From Paracoccaceae bacterium (lineage in GTDB: Bacteria; Pseudomonadota; Alphaproteobacteria; Rhodobacterales; Rhodobacteraceae), in assembly GCA_020637675.1 (NCBI GenBank), contig JACKKD010000002.1, positions 744,001 to 808,000 of the forward strand: 64,000 nt of DNA, given 5' to 3'. This document shows, piece by piece, positions 1-8,854 of this stretch. The first letter of the stretch is position 1. Every line of letters begins with the position of its first letter. The position numbers and the translations under genes are program-made. A model generated the notes under the pieces. It saw nothing but the letters and a program-made list of their open reading frames with translations. It made no database searches and was not told the origin of the DNA.

Positions 1-2526
1 TTCAGCTGGATCGTCACCGGAGTCGCATTTGCCGCGCTGACGGTGGGGGCGGTCTTCTGGATGTATTCGCGCGACCTGCCGGACTACGAATACCTCAGCC
101 GCTATACGCCGAAGACGATCAGCCGCATCTATTCGGGCGAGGGTCGCCTGATGGACGAATTCGCCACCGAACGTCGCATCTTCGCGCCGATCGAGGAAAT
201 CCCCGACGTCGTGAAGCAGGCCTTCATTTCCGCCGAGGACAAGAATTTCTATTCGCACCAGGGTTTTGACACGCGCGGCATGGCCGGTGCCCTCTGGGAT
301 GCGATCCGCACCCGCGGCCAGACGCTGCGCGGCGCCTCGACGATCCCGCAGCAGGTCGCCAAGAACTTCCTTCTCGGCGGCGAGCGGACGGCCGAGCGGA
401 AGATCAAGGAACTCGTGCTGGCCAACCGGCTCGTGAACACGCTGCCGCGCGACAAGATCCTCGAGCTTTACCTCAACGAGATCGACCTCGGCTTCCTCTC
501 GTTCGGCGTCGCATCGGCGGCGCAGACCTACTTCAACAAGACCCTGGCGCAACTCCAGCCCGAAGAGGCCGCCTACCTCGCCGCGCTGCCGAAGGCGCCC
601 TACAGTTACCACCCGGTCAAGAACCGCGAGGCGGCGGTGGAGCGGCGCAACTACGTGCTGCGCGAGATGTTCCAGAACGGCTACATCGACAAGGCAACGT
701 TCGACACCGCCACGGCGGCGCCGCTGAAGACGGTTCAGGGCGGCGACTACCCCTCGTTCAAGGGATCGCTGCCGCCGCGCGACTACTTCACCGACGAGAT
801 CCGGCGGCAGCTTTCGCGCAGCTTCGGCGAGGAGGAGTTCTTCGGCGGCGGCCTCGCGATCCGCGCGACCGAGGACCCTGAGATGCAGATGGCCGCCGCC
901 GAGGCGTTGCAGGAGGCGCTGGAGGATTTCGACCGCCGGCAAGGCGTCTGGCGCGGCACCCGCAAGGCGCTGCCGGCCGAGGCGCTGGCCTCGGAGGAGG
1001 CCTGGCGGACGGCGCTGGCCGAAACCGAGGTGCCGCGCGACGTGCCGGGCTGGCTCCCTGCCGTGGTGCTTGAGGTCGGCGAAAGCGCCGCCCGCATCGG
1101 GATCGAGGGCGTCTCGGATGACGAGGACGGCCACTGGATTCCCGCCGAGGACGTGACCTGGGCCAGGAAGCGGCTGGAGGACGGCAAGCTTGGAAAGAAG
1201 GCGAAGGCCGCGGGCGACCTCGTCGCGGTCGGCGACGTGGTGATGGTGGCCGCCCTTGCGAACGAGGACGGGTCTTTCAAGCGCTGGTCGCTGCGCCAGG
1301 TGCCGGAAGTGCAGGGCGGTTTCCTGGCGATGGACGTGAACACCGGCCGGGTCATCGCCATGCAGGGCGGCTTTTCCTACCAGTCCTCGGTCTTCAACCG
1401 GGTCACGCAGGCGCAGCGCCAGCCGGGCTCCTCCTTCAAGCCCTTCGTCTATGCCGCGGCACTCGACAGCGGCTTTTCGCCCGCGACGATCGTCGTCGAC
1501 GCACCGATCGAGGTGGACACGCCGCAGGGTCTGTGGCGCCCGAAGAACGCCTCGAACAAGTTCTACGGGCCGACGCCGCTCAGGACCGGGATCGAGCAGT
1601 CGCGGAACCTCATGACGGTGCGCGTCGCGCAGGAGATCGGGATGGAGACGGTGGCCGGCTATGCCGAACGCTTCGGCGTCTATGACCACCTCGACCCCTA
1701 CCTCGCCAACGCGCTCGGGGCGCAGGAGACGACGCTCTTCAAGATGGTGGCGGCCTACGCGATGTTCGCCAACGGCGGCGAGCGTGTGGAACCGACGCTG
1801 GTGGACCGCGTGCAGGACCGCTGGGGCCGGACGATCTACCGCCACGACCAGCGCGATTGCGTCGACTGCAAGCTCGCGAGCCTCGACCCGGGCGTCGCGC
1901 CGCGGATCACCTCGGACCGCGAGCGGGTGATGGACCCGGTGACCGCCTATCAGCTCACGTCGATGTTGCAGGGCGTGGTGCTGCGCGGCTCGGGCTCCGG
2001 CGTCAAGCTGCCGGTGCCGGTGGCGGGCAAGACCGGCACCACGAACGACGCCAAGGATGTCTGGTTCATCGGCTTCACCTCGAACATCGTCGCAGGCTGC
2101 TACATGGGCTACGACCAGCCCAGAACGCTGGGGCAGGGGGCCTATGGCGGCACCCTCTGCGTGCCCGTGTTCAACGCCTTCATGAAGAAGGCGGTGGAGA
2201 AATACGGCGGGACCGATTTCCGCGTGCCCGCGGGCGGTCACTTCATCAAGATCAACCGCTTCACCGGCGAGCGCCTGCCCGACGACGTCACCGGCGACTT
2301 CGTCCAGGCCGAGTTCTTCCGCGATGGCGAGATCCCGATCTTCGGCATCGGCGCGATGGTCGACGGCGGCTTTGCCATGGGCCAGAACCTGCCGCTTTAC
2401 GCCTACGGCGAATTGGGCGGCGACGAGGGCGGCGGGGGAACGACGGTCACCACCTCCACGGGCAAGACGAAGGTCATCCCGAAGAAGGCCGATTTCGGCA
2501 CCCTCTCGGCCGGCGGTCTCTACTGA
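1..2526 (+). CDS. mrcA: Penicillin-binding protein 1A, 5' end cut by window
   Basis: Bifunctional class A PBP that polymerises glycan strands (GT51) and cross-links peptides (transpeptidase) in the periplasm. The reading frame is open from base 1, so the true start lies upstream. The visible N-terminus is a hydrophobic membrane anchor followed by the GT51 motifs EDKNFYSHQG (near residue 79 of the visible part) and GASTIPQQ. An OB-like insert follows, then the transpeptidase motifs SSFK (near 477), SRN, and KTGTT (near 677). The C-terminus is Gly/Thr/Lys-rich, as is common in alphaproteobacterial PBP1A. All catalytic motifs look intact. prfB follows on the same strand after a 90-bp gap. Confidence 0.95.
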   Translation, partial: FSWIVTGVAFAALTVGAVFWMYSRDLPDYEYLSRYTPKTISRIYSGEGRLMDEFATERRIFAPIEEIPDVVKQAFISAEDKNFYSHQGFDTRGMAGALWDAIRTRGQTLRGASTIPQQVAKNFLLGGERTAERKIKELVLANRLVNTLPRDKILELYLNEIDLGFLSFGVASAAQTYFNKTLAQLQPEEAAYLAALPKAPYSYHPVKNREAAVERRNYVLREMFQNGYIDKATFDTATAAPLKTVQGGDYPSFKGSLPPRDYFTDEIRRQLSRSFGEEEFFGGGLAIRATEDPEMQMAAAEALQEALEDFDRRQGVWRGTRKALPAEALASEEAWRTALAETEVPRDVPGWLPAVVLEVGESAARIGIEGVSDDEDGHWIPAEDVTWARKRLEDGKLGKKAKAAGDLVAVGDVVMVAALANEDGSFKRWSLRQVPEVQGGFLAMDVNTGRVIAMQGGFSYQSSVFNRVTQAQRQPGSSFKPFVYAAALDSGFSPATIVVDAPIEVDTPQGLWRPKNASNKFYGPTPLRTGIEQSRNLMTVRVAQEIGMETVAGYAERFGVYDHLDPYLANALGAQETTLFKMVAAYAMFANGGERVEPTLVDRVQDRWGRTIYRHDQRDCVDCKLASLDPGVAPRITSDRERVMDPVTAYQLTSMLQGVVLRGSGSGVKLPVPVAGKTGTTNDAKDVWFIGFTSNIVAGCYMGYDQPRTLGQGAYGGTLCVPVFNAFMKKAVEKYGGTDFRVPAGGHFIKINRFTGERLPDDVTGDFVQAEFFRDGEIPIFGIGAMVDGGFAMGQNLPLYAYGELGGDEGGGGTTVTTSTGKTKVIPKKADFGTLSAGGLY

Positions 2527-2616
2527 CACGCGGCGCGTCGTCCGGCGCCCCGCCCTTGCCGGGCCGGGGCGCGTGGACTATCTGTGCGCTGCACTTTGAC
2601 GGAAGGACGACGGCCC

Positions 2617-3744
2617 ATGCGCGCCGAAATGGAAAATGTGGTCGAGGCGGTGGAGAAGTCGCTGCGACTCCTCGGTCAGCGGATGGACTGGGAGACGGCG
2701 GCGCACCGGCTGGAAGAGATGAACGCGATGATCGAGGACGGCGACCTCTGGTCCGACCCGACGCGCGCCCAGAAGCTGATGCGCGACCGTCAGATGCTTC
2801 TCGACCAGGTGGAGACCTACCGCCGGATCGAGCGCGAGCTGAAGGACAATGTCGACCTCATCGAGCTGGGCGAGATGGAGGACGACAAGGAGATCGTCAC
2901 CGAGGCCGAGACCTCCCTGCGGTCACTGAAGGAATTCGCCGCCGCCAAGGAACTCGAGGCGCTGCTCGACGGCGAGGCCGATGGCAACGACACCTTCCTC
3001 GAGATCAACGCCGGCGCCGGCGGCACCGAAAGCTGCGACTGGGCTTCGATGCTGGCGCGCATGTATGTGCGCTGGGCCGAGAAGAAGGGCTACAAGGTCG
3101 AGCTTCAGTCGGAAACGCCGGGCGACGAGGCGGGCATCCGCTCGGCCTCCTACAAGATTTCGGGGCCTAACGCCTATGGCTGGCTCAAGTCGGAATCGGG
3201 CGTCCACCGGCTGGTGCGCATCTCGCCCTATGACAGCGCCGCGCGGCGGCACACGTCGTTTTCCTCGGTCTGGGTCTATCCGGTGGTGGATGACAACATC
3301 GAGATCGTGATCCCCGACAACGATATCCGCATCGACACCTACCGCTCCTCGGGCGCCGGCGGGCAGCACGTCAACACCACCGATTCCGCGGTCAGGATCA
3401 CCCACCTGCCGACCAACATCGTTGTCACCAGTTCGATGAAGTCGCAGCACCAGAACCGCGAGATTGCCATGAACGCCCTGCGCTCGCGGCTCTACCAGCT
3501 CGAACTCGACAAGCGGAATGCCGCGATCAACGCCGCGCATGAATCGAAGGGCGATGCCGGCTGGGGCAACCAGATCCGCTCCTATGTGCTCCAGCCCTAC
3601 CAGATGGTGAAGGACCTGCGCACCGGCTACGAGACTTCGGACACGCAGGGCGTGCTCGACGGCGACCTTGACGGCTTCATGGCGGCGACGCTGGCGATGG
3701 ACGTCGCCGGCAAGAGCCGCGCCGAGGCGCGGGCAGAGGCCTGA
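2617..3744 (+). CDS. prfB: Peptide chain release factor 2
   Basis: Class I release factor that reads UAA/UGA and triggers peptidyl-tRNA hydrolysis. It is 375 residues, normal for RF2. The GGQ catalytic motif is at about residues 248-250 (SSGAGGQHVN). The stop-codon recognition tripeptide reads SPY (203-205) where E. coli has SPF. The ATG at 2617 is preferred because GGAAGGA lies 8 bases upstream; an in-frame GTG at 2584 is less likely. The gene is one continuous frame with no internal stop at the place where E. coli prfB carries its programmed +1 frameshift, so that autoregulation appears absent. Confidence 0.95.
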   Translation: MRAEMENVVEAVEKSLRLLGQRMDWETAAHRLEEMNAMIEDGDLWSDPTRAQKLMRDRQMLLDQVETYRRIERELKDNVDLIELGEMEDDKEIVTEAETSLRSLKEFAAAKELEALLDGEADGNDTFLEINAGAGGTESCDWASMLARMYVRWAEKKGYKVELQSETPGDEAGIRSASYKISGPNAYGWLKSESGVHRLVRISPYDSAARRHTSFSSVWVYPVVDDNIEIVIPDNDIRIDTYRSSGAGGQHVNTTDSAVRITHLPTNIVVTSSMKSQHQNREIAMNALRSRLYQLELDKRNAAINAAHESKGDAGWGNQIRSYVLQPYQMVKDLRTGYETSDTQGVLDGDLDGFMAATLAMDVAGKSRAEARAEA

Positions 3745-3830
3745 TCCCCGCCCGGTCCCTGTTGCCACGGCTCTTGCCACGGGCCCCGGGCCTGTCCTAG
3801 CCTTTCCCCGCATGCGCCGAGGGAGGAGAC

Positions 3831-4607
3831 ATGGACGCAACCGATCGCGGGCCCGACCCGCTGCCCGAGATCCGGCAGGTGGAGCTTTCCGACATCGGGG
3901 TGGTGCTCCGCCGGGGTTTGCGCGACTTCCTGCGTGCGCCGCTCTACGGCATCTTCTTCAGCGCCGTCTATGTCGCGGGCGGGCTGATCCTCTGGAAGGT
4001 CTACGGGGTGGCGGGCCAGCAATGGTGGCTCGCGCCGGTGGCCGTGGGTTTTCCGCTTCTCGGACCCTTCGCGGCCGTCGGGCTCTACGAGGTAAGCCGC
4101 CGGCTCGAGAAGGGCATTCCCCTGCGCTGGACCGAGATTCTCGGCGTCGTCTTCGCGCAGAAGGACCGGCAGATCCCCGCGATCGCCGCCGTCATCATCG
4201 TCCACTTCCTCTTCTGGGTCTTCGTTGCGCACGCGCTCTTCGCGCTCTTCATGGGTCTCAGGGCCTTCGGGCCGGCGTCCGACATGGCGAGCCTCTTTCT
4301 CGATGGCAACGGCCCCCTGATGCTCGCAGTCGGCAGCGTGATCGGTGCAGGCTTCGCCGGCGTCCTCTTCGCCACGACCGTGGTGGGCCTGCCGCTGCTG
4401 CTCGACAAGGAGATCGACTTCGTCACGGCGATGATCCACTCGGTGAAGACGGTGCTGGCGAACCCGCTTGTGATGGTCGTCTGGGGCGGGCTCATCGCGG
4501 TGCTCCTCTTCGTGGGAATGGTCCCCTGGTTCCTCGGGCTTTTCGCGGTCCTGCCGGTCCTCGGCCACGCCTCCTGGCACATGTACCGCAAGGCGCTCGA
4601 GGATTGA
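3831..4607 (+). CDS. DUF2189 family integral membrane protein
   Basis: A 258-residue inner-membrane protein with about six hydrophobic segments after a soluble N-terminus of about 25 residues. Typical family features visible are LRDFLRAPLYGIFF near residue 30, PFAAVGLYEVSRR near 80, and a C-terminal VLPVLGHASWHMYR. These match DUF2189 proteins widespread in Rhodobacterales, whose function is unknown. A good ribosome site (GGGAGGAG) precedes the ATG. It stands alone between prfB and dusA, with no operon partner that would suggest a role. Confidence 0.82.
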   Translation: MDATDRGPDPLPEIRQVELSDIGVVLRRGLRDFLRAPLYGIFFSAVYVAGGLILWKVYGVAGQQWWLAPVAVGFPLLGPFAAVGLYEVSRRLEKGIPLRWTEILGVVFAQKDRQIPAIAAVIIVHFLFWVFVAHALFALFMGLRAFGPASDMASLFLDGNGPLMLAVGSVIGAGFAGVLFATTVVGLPLLLDKEIDFVTAMIHSVKTVLANPLVMVVWGGLIAVLLFVGMVPWFLGLFAVLPVLGHASWHMYRKALED

Positions 4608-4719
4608 CGGGCGGGGGTGGCGTGGCTGGTGCTCTGCGCCCGTCTTCGCTAGAAGGGCCGGCGCGGGAGGGCACCGCCCCTGGCCCGCGGGCAGGTCGAT
4701 AACGAGGGAACAGAGGGTC

Positions 4720-5715
4720 ATGCCCGGCATAGAGGCCCAGCACGCTGCGCGTCTGTCCGTGGCGCCCATGATGGACTGGACGGACCGTCACTGCCGCGTC
4801 TTCCACCGCCAGATAAGCCGCGAGGCATTGCTCTACACCGAGATGGTGACGGCCCCGGCGGTGATCCACGGGGACCGCGACCGTCTGCTGGCGTTCGACG
4901 CGGTCGAGCATCCGGTGGCGCTGCAGCTCGGCGGGTCGGACCCGGGCGAGCTTGCAGAGGCGACGCGGATCGCCGCCGGCTACGGCCATGACGAGATCAA
5001 CCTGAACGTCGGCTGCCCCTCCGACCGGGTTCAGTCGGGCTGCTTCGGCGCCGTGCTGATGGAGCGGCCGGCGCTGGTGGCCGATTGCGTCGCGGCGATG
5101 ATTGGGGTCGCGCCGGTCGAGGTGACGGTGAAATGCCGGATCGGCGTGGACGACCAGGTGCCCGAGGCGGTGCTGCCGGCCTTCCTCGAAACCGTCGCTT
5201 CCGCCGGCGTCCGGCGTTTCGCCATCCATGCCCGCAAGGCCTGGCTCAAGGGACTGAGCCCGAAGGAGAACCGCGAGGTTCCCCCGCTCGACTACCCGCT
5301 GGTCCTGGCCATGAAGCAGGCCTTTCCGGACCTTCACATCTCGGTCAACGGCGGGATCACCTCGCTCGATCAGGCCGAGGCATTCCTCGCGGCGGGGCTC
5401 GACGGGGTGATGATCGGTCGCGCGGCCTATCATGAACCCTACGATATCCTCGCCGACGCCGACCGGCGCCTCTTCGGCGGCGCGGCCGGGCCCGGCCGCT
5501 TCGAGGTGGTGGAGCGGATGCGGCCCTATATCGCGCGCCATCTGGAGGCGGGGGGGCGGCTCCACCAGGTCACGCGCCACATGCTCGGCCTCTTCCACGG
5601 CTGCCCCGGCGCGCGGCACTGGCGGCGCATCCTGTCGGAGCGCGCGAACGCGACGGGCGCGGGGCCGGAGGTCATCGACGCCGCGCTCGCGCCGATGCGC
5701 GCCCTCGCGGCCTGA
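4720..5715 (+). CDS. dusA: tRNA-dihydrouridine(20/20a) synthase DusA
   Basis: Flavoenzyme that reduces uridine to dihydrouridine in the tRNA D-loop. It is 331 residues with the TIM-barrel start SVAPMMDWTDRHCR, typical of DusA. The catalytic cysteine is C99 in NVGCPSDRVQ. The FMN/phosphate motifs SVNGGITS and MIGRAAY follow, then the helical recognition domain ending in HMLGLFHGCPGARHWRR. The following NPR-type loop (KAWLKGLSPKENREVPPL) is typical of the DusA subfamily rather than DusB or DusC. Monocistronic by appearance. Confidence 0.93.
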   Translation: MPGIEAQHAARLSVAPMMDWTDRHCRVFHRQISREALLYTEMVTAPAVIHGDRDRLLAFDAVEHPVALQLGGSDPGELAEATRIAAGYGHDEINLNVGCPSDRVQSGCFGAVLMERPALVADCVAAMIGVAPVEVTVKCRIGVDDQVPEAVLPAFLETVASAGVRRFAIHARKAWLKGLSPKENREVPPLDYPLVLAMKQAFPDLHISVNGGITSLDQAEAFLAAGLDGVMIGRAAYHEPYDILADADRRLFGGAAGPGRFEVVERMRPYIARHLEAGGRLHQVTRHMLGLFHGCPGARHWRRILSERANATGAGPEVIDAALAPMRALAA

Positions 5716-5820
5716 ATCGGCGCGCCTCGGCGCCGGATCGGTCGAGGCTTCTGGCCAATTCCGCGCGGAGCGGCTATGCGCTGCGCCGCAGGACTTTTCC
5801 GAACGGGAACGGGACGCCAG

Positions 5821-6639
5821 ATGCCGGAGATATCAGAGCTTCTGCCCATGGTGGCGTTGCTGGCGGCGATAGGCGCCTTCGCCGGCGTGATCGCGGGGCT
5901 TTTGGGCGTCGGTGGCGGGATCATCCTCGTTCCGGCGTTCTACTATGCCTTCGAGGGGCTCGGCTTCGTCGGGCCCGACCTGATGCAGGTCTGCCTTGCC
6001 ACCTCGCTCGCGACGATCATCGTCACCTCGCTGCGCTCCGTCTTCTCCCACAACCGCAAGGGCGCGGTGGATTGGACGATTCTCCGTGGCTGGGCGCCGG
6101 GGATTGCCCTCGGCGCCCTGGCGGCGGTCTTCGCCGTCGCGGCCCTGCGGACGCCGGTGCTGCAGGCGATCTTCGGCACGCTCGCGCTGGTCGTCGCGCT
6201 CTATCTCGGGCTCGGCCGCTCGACCTGGCGCCTGGGGCCGGCGATGCCGGCCGGGAGGGCGCGGGCGGTGCTCTCACCGCTCGTGGGGTTCCTTTCGGTC
6301 CTGATGGGGATCGGCGGCGGCTCCTTCGGGGTGCCGCTGATGAGCCTCTATGGCGTGCCGATCCACCGCGCCGTTGCGACCGCGGCTGGTTTCGGCGTGC
6401 TCATCGCCGCGCCCTCGGTCACAGGTTTCCTCTTCACCCCGGCGGTGGAGGCCCCGCCCTACACGCTCGGATCGGTGAACCTGCCGGCCTTTCTCGTCAT
6501 CATCACGATGACGCTCGCCACCGCGCCTTTGGGCGTGCGGCTCGCCCATGCGATGGACCCGGCGCCGCTCCGCCGGGTGTTCGCGGCCTTCCTTGCGCTC
6601 GTCGCGCTCAACATGCTGCGGAAGGCGGCCGGCTACTGA
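5821..6639 (+). CDS. TSUP (TauE/SafE) family membrane permease
   Basis: A 272-residue permease of the sulfite exporter TauE/SafE family, made of two homologous four-helix halves. Each half starts with a glycine-rich signature: GLLGVGGGIILVPAF in the first, and LMGIGGGSFGVPLMS in the second. Family members move sulfur-containing or organic anions across the inner membrane; the substrate here cannot be read from sequence. The ATG at 5821 gives a normal N-terminus starting at a hydrophobic helix. An upstream in-frame ATG at 5776 would add 15 residues with no family similarity. Confidence 0.85.
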   Translation: MPEISELLPMVALLAAIGAFAGVIAGLLGVGGGIILVPAFYYAFEGLGFVGPDLMQVCLATSLATIIVTSLRSVFSHNRKGAVDWTILRGWAPGIALGALAAVFAVAALRTPVLQAIFGTLALVVALYLGLGRSTWRLGPAMPAGRARAVLSPLVGFLSVLMGIGGGSFGVPLMSLYGVPIHRAVATAAGFGVLIAAPSVTGFLFTPAVEAPPYTLGSVNLPAFLVIITMTLATAPLGVRLAHAMDPAPLRRVFAAFLALVALNMLRKAAGY

Positions 6640-6737
6640 GCGGTCGCCGGAAGGTCGGGGCTGCCGGGCGGTGGTATCGCGCGCGGCGCAACCTGCCGGG
6701 TCCCTTCGTGCCGGGGAAGGACCGGTGGGCGCGGCGG

Positions 6738-6971
6738 TCAGTCGATGGCCCTGCGCGCCGCCCGTCCACCGCGGCGCTGGCTGAGGCGCGGCGCGCGGGC
6801 GGGAAGCTCGGCCATGATCCGGCGCCGGTCCTCCGGGCTCATCCGGCTCCAGCCGGCGATCTCGTCGACCGATCGGTAGCAGCCGACGCAGATGCGTTCC
6901 GCGGGATGGACGACACAGACCCGCACGCAGGGGCTTTCGATCTCCGGCCGCTTCCAGACCTCGTCCGTCAT
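6738..6971 (-). CDS. DUF1289 domain protein
   Basis: A 77-residue protein with the DUF1289 signature: SPCVRVCVVHP, then ICVGCYRSVDEIAGW, so four cysteines are positioned as CxxxC and CxxC, suggesting metal or Fe-S binding (inference). The C-terminal tail is Arg-rich. The ATG overlaps the ruvX stop codon by 4 bases (ATGA), so it is translationally coupled as the last gene of ccmI-ruvX-DUF1289. The family is common in Proteobacteria and uncharacterised. Confidence 0.85.
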   Translation of the reverse strand: MTDEVWKRPEIESPCVRVCVVHPAERICVGCYRSVDEIAGWSRMSPEDRRRIMAELPARAPRLSQRRGGRAARRAID

Positions 6972-7444
6972 GTGTCCCGCCTCAGATGCCCGATCCGGTC
7001 GAGCGCACCCTGGAGGATATAGCCTGCGGCCACATGGTCGATAACCTCGGCGCGACGCTTTCGGGACGTATCCGCCTCCAGGAGCGCGCGTTCGGCTGCG
7101 ACGGTGGAGAGCCGTTCGTCCCAGAAGGTGACGGGAAGTTCGGTCAGCCGTTCGAGGTTGCGGGCGAACGCGCGGGTGGACTGGCAGCGCGGGCCCTCCG
7201 TCCCGTCCATGTTGCGCGGCAGTCCGAGAACCAGTCCGCCGATCCCCCGCTTGCCGCAGAGGTCGAGGAGGGCCGCGGCATCGGCGGTGAACTTCGTCCG
7301 CCGGATGGTCAGGAGCGGCGAGGCGACCGAGAGGAGCGGATCCGAGACCGCGACGCCGATGGTCTTCGTGCCGAGGTCCAGCCCGGCGACCGCCCGGGCC
7401 TGCGGCAGGGCGGCAGCGAAATCCTCGATCCGTTCGAAGATCAC
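6968..7444 (-). CDS. ruvX: Putative pre-16S rRNA nuclease / Holliday junction resolvase RuvX (YqgF)
   Basis: A 158-residue RNase H-fold nuclease implicated in pre-16S rRNA 5' end maturation. Visible motifs are GLDLGTKTIGVAVSD (first acidic residue), LGLPRNMDGTEGP, DERLSTVAAERALLE, and the terminal acidic motif IDHVAAGYILQ. The start is a GTG overlapping the ccmI stop (GTGA), which fixes the start and implies coupling. It is followed with another 4-base overlap by the DUF1289 gene. Confidence 0.92.
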   Translation of the reverse strand: MIFERIEDFAAALPQARAVAGLDLGTKTIGVAVSDPLLSVASPLLTIRRTKFTADAAALLDLCGKRGIGGLVLGLPRNMDGTEGPRCQSTRAFARNLERLTELPVTFWDERLSTVAAERALLEADTSRKRRAEVIDHVAAGYILQGALDRIGHLRRDT

Positions 7445-8652
7445 TCCGCGACCCCGGCCTGCGCGGCCGCCGCGCGGATCACGGCGAGGTCCGCGTCGCG
7501 GCCGGCGAAGCGCCCCTCAGCCTCTGCGAAGACCGACTTCGCGCGCTCGGCCTCGCCGAGGACGCCGAGCGACATGATGAGGCGCGCCCAGTCCGCGGCC
7601 GGGCCGCCCTCGGACGCGAGCCGGTCGGAAAGCTGGTCCACCATGCCGCGGATCATCTGCTGGCGCTCTTCCGGCGTCATCTCCGCGGCGGCGGCCACCT
7701 GGCCGGCGTCCGGACCGGGTGCCGTGCCGGGCGCCGGGGGCGGCATGTAGTTCACCCCGGCGGCCTGTGCGAGCATGGCGATGTCGGCCCGGATCGCGGG
7801 AATCCAGGGCGCCTCCTCCGGGCCCTCCTCCAGCAGGCCGCGCCAGAGCGCGAAGGCATGGTCGGGCCGGCCCGTCTGCGCCCACATCAGGCCGAGGTAG
7901 AACCGCGCGGTGCCGTTCCTCGGGTCGCGCTCGAGCGTCCGGTCGAGCGCCTCCTCCGCCTCGGGGGAGACATAGCCGCCGGTGGCGAGGATCATCGTGT
8001 CGGCAAGCGTGGCAAAGTCCTCGGCCGTGGCCGCGGTGCCGGAGAGCTCGATCACCCGCCTTTGCGCCGCGATCGCCGCCGGGAAGTTGCCGAGCACGGC
8101 CTCGTTCCGGGCGAGGAGCCTCTGGCCGGCGACGTCGTCGGGCTTGTCGGCAACGGCGGCGCGGAGCCGCTCGACCAGCGCGAGATAGTCGGCCGCCGGT
8201 GCGGGCCGCTCGGGCAGGACTACTGCCGCCTCGGCCTCTGCCTGCGAGGGACGGGTCTCGCGGAAGGTCTCGGCCCGGGCGATGCGCTTCGCGATCGGCA
8301 GGTCGGGATAGCCCGGGGCGCCGGTCGTCGCGTAGAGCCCGACTGCGCCCGCCACCGCCGCGCCGATGACGATGAGCGGGATCAGGGGGTTGCCGCGCGC
8401 CGCCGTGACCGCGCCCCGACCCGTGCGGTCGGCCTCCAGGAGCTTGCGCGAGATCTCGATCCGGGCGCGGTCGGCCTCTGCCGCGGGCATCACGCCGCGG
8501 GCAAGGTCGCGGTCCACCTCGCGGAGCTGGTCGCGGTAGACCTGAAGGTCCGCCTCGGCCTCCGCGCGGCCGGCGCCGCCGCGCCAGAGCGCACGGGCAA
8601 GTGCCAAGGCAACGAGGGCCGCCAAGCCGATCGAGAGGGTCCAGAACAGCAT
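7441..8652 (-). CDS. ccmI: Cytochrome c maturation protein CcmI
   Basis: Membrane-anchored apocytochrome c chaperone that hands substrate to the CcmFH haem ligase. It is 403 residues. Two N-terminal membrane helices flank a cytoplasmic loop (residues about 30-90, with VYRDQLREVDRDLARG, the CcmI hallmark). A periplasmic TPR region follows (RLLARNEAVLGNFPAAI, then GTARFYLGLMWAQTGR). In this genome it is separated from ccmABCDG at 31.8-34.7 kb, as is usual in Rhodobacter relatives. It is the first gene of the ccmI-ruvX-DUF1289 unit and is divergent from soxB. Confidence 0.9.
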   Translation of the reverse strand: MLFWTLSIGLAALVALALARALWRGGAGRAEAEADLQVYRDQLREVDRDLARGVMPAAEADRARIEISRKLLEADRTGRGAVTAARGNPLIPLIVIGAAVAGAVGLYATTGAPGYPDLPIAKRIARAETFRETRPSQAEAEAAVVLPERPAPAADYLALVERLRAAVADKPDDVAGQRLLARNEAVLGNFPAAIAAQRRVIELSGTAATAEDFATLADTMILATGGYVSPEAEEALDRTLERDPRNGTARFYLGLMWAQTGRPDHAFALWRGLLEEGPEEAPWIPAIRADIAMLAQAAGVNYMPPPAPGTAPGPDAGQVAAAAEMTPEERQQMIRGMVDQLSDRLASEGGPAADWARLIMSLGVLGEAERAKSVFAEAEGRFAGRDADLAVIRAAAAQAGVAE

Positions 8653-8733
8653 CGCGTCTCCGTTTCCGCCGCCCGATGTAAGCGTTCCCTTCGCCGCGCG
8701 AAAGCCCGAAGCGGCCCGCGCCGGGGGGCACCT

Positions 8734-8777
8734 TGTCGCAGAACCGGGACCCCTGTCGCATTTTTACCTGTTGCGAC
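8734..8777 (+). promoter_or_regulatory. Operator-like TGTCGCA repeats upstream of soxB
   Basis: TGTCGCA occurs at 8734-8740 and again at 8754-8760, exactly 20 bases apart. TGCGAC at 8772-8777 is the inverted copy, 11 bases further on. The cluster lies about 80-120 bp upstream of the soxB start, in the divergent ccmI/soxB gap. Direct half-sites one to two helical turns apart are typical of AraC/XylS activators, which control sarcosine and betaine catabolism in other bacteria. The regulator identity is inference. Confidence 0.45.
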
Positions 8778-8854
8778 GTTTGCCGGAGGGTTGGCGGAGC
8801 CGTCAGGCTCCACAAGCATCAGGACGCCTCTACGGCTGAACCAGGGGGATTCGC

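Noticed and set aside
783..1361. Long antisense frame inside mrcA, and many similar long frames opposite dense genes
   Set aside because: Expected from high GC third-position bias; Ser/Arg/Pro-rich with no domains, lying fully over well-supported genes.
2540..2572. GC-rich inverted repeat between mrcA and prfB
   Set aside because: Stem possible, but no T-run after it; not called a terminator.
5031..5150. DusA with Val where some relatives have Cys in GACLM
   Set aside because: The catalytic cysteine of Dus enzymes is the one in GCPS, which is present as C99; the other position is not catalytic.
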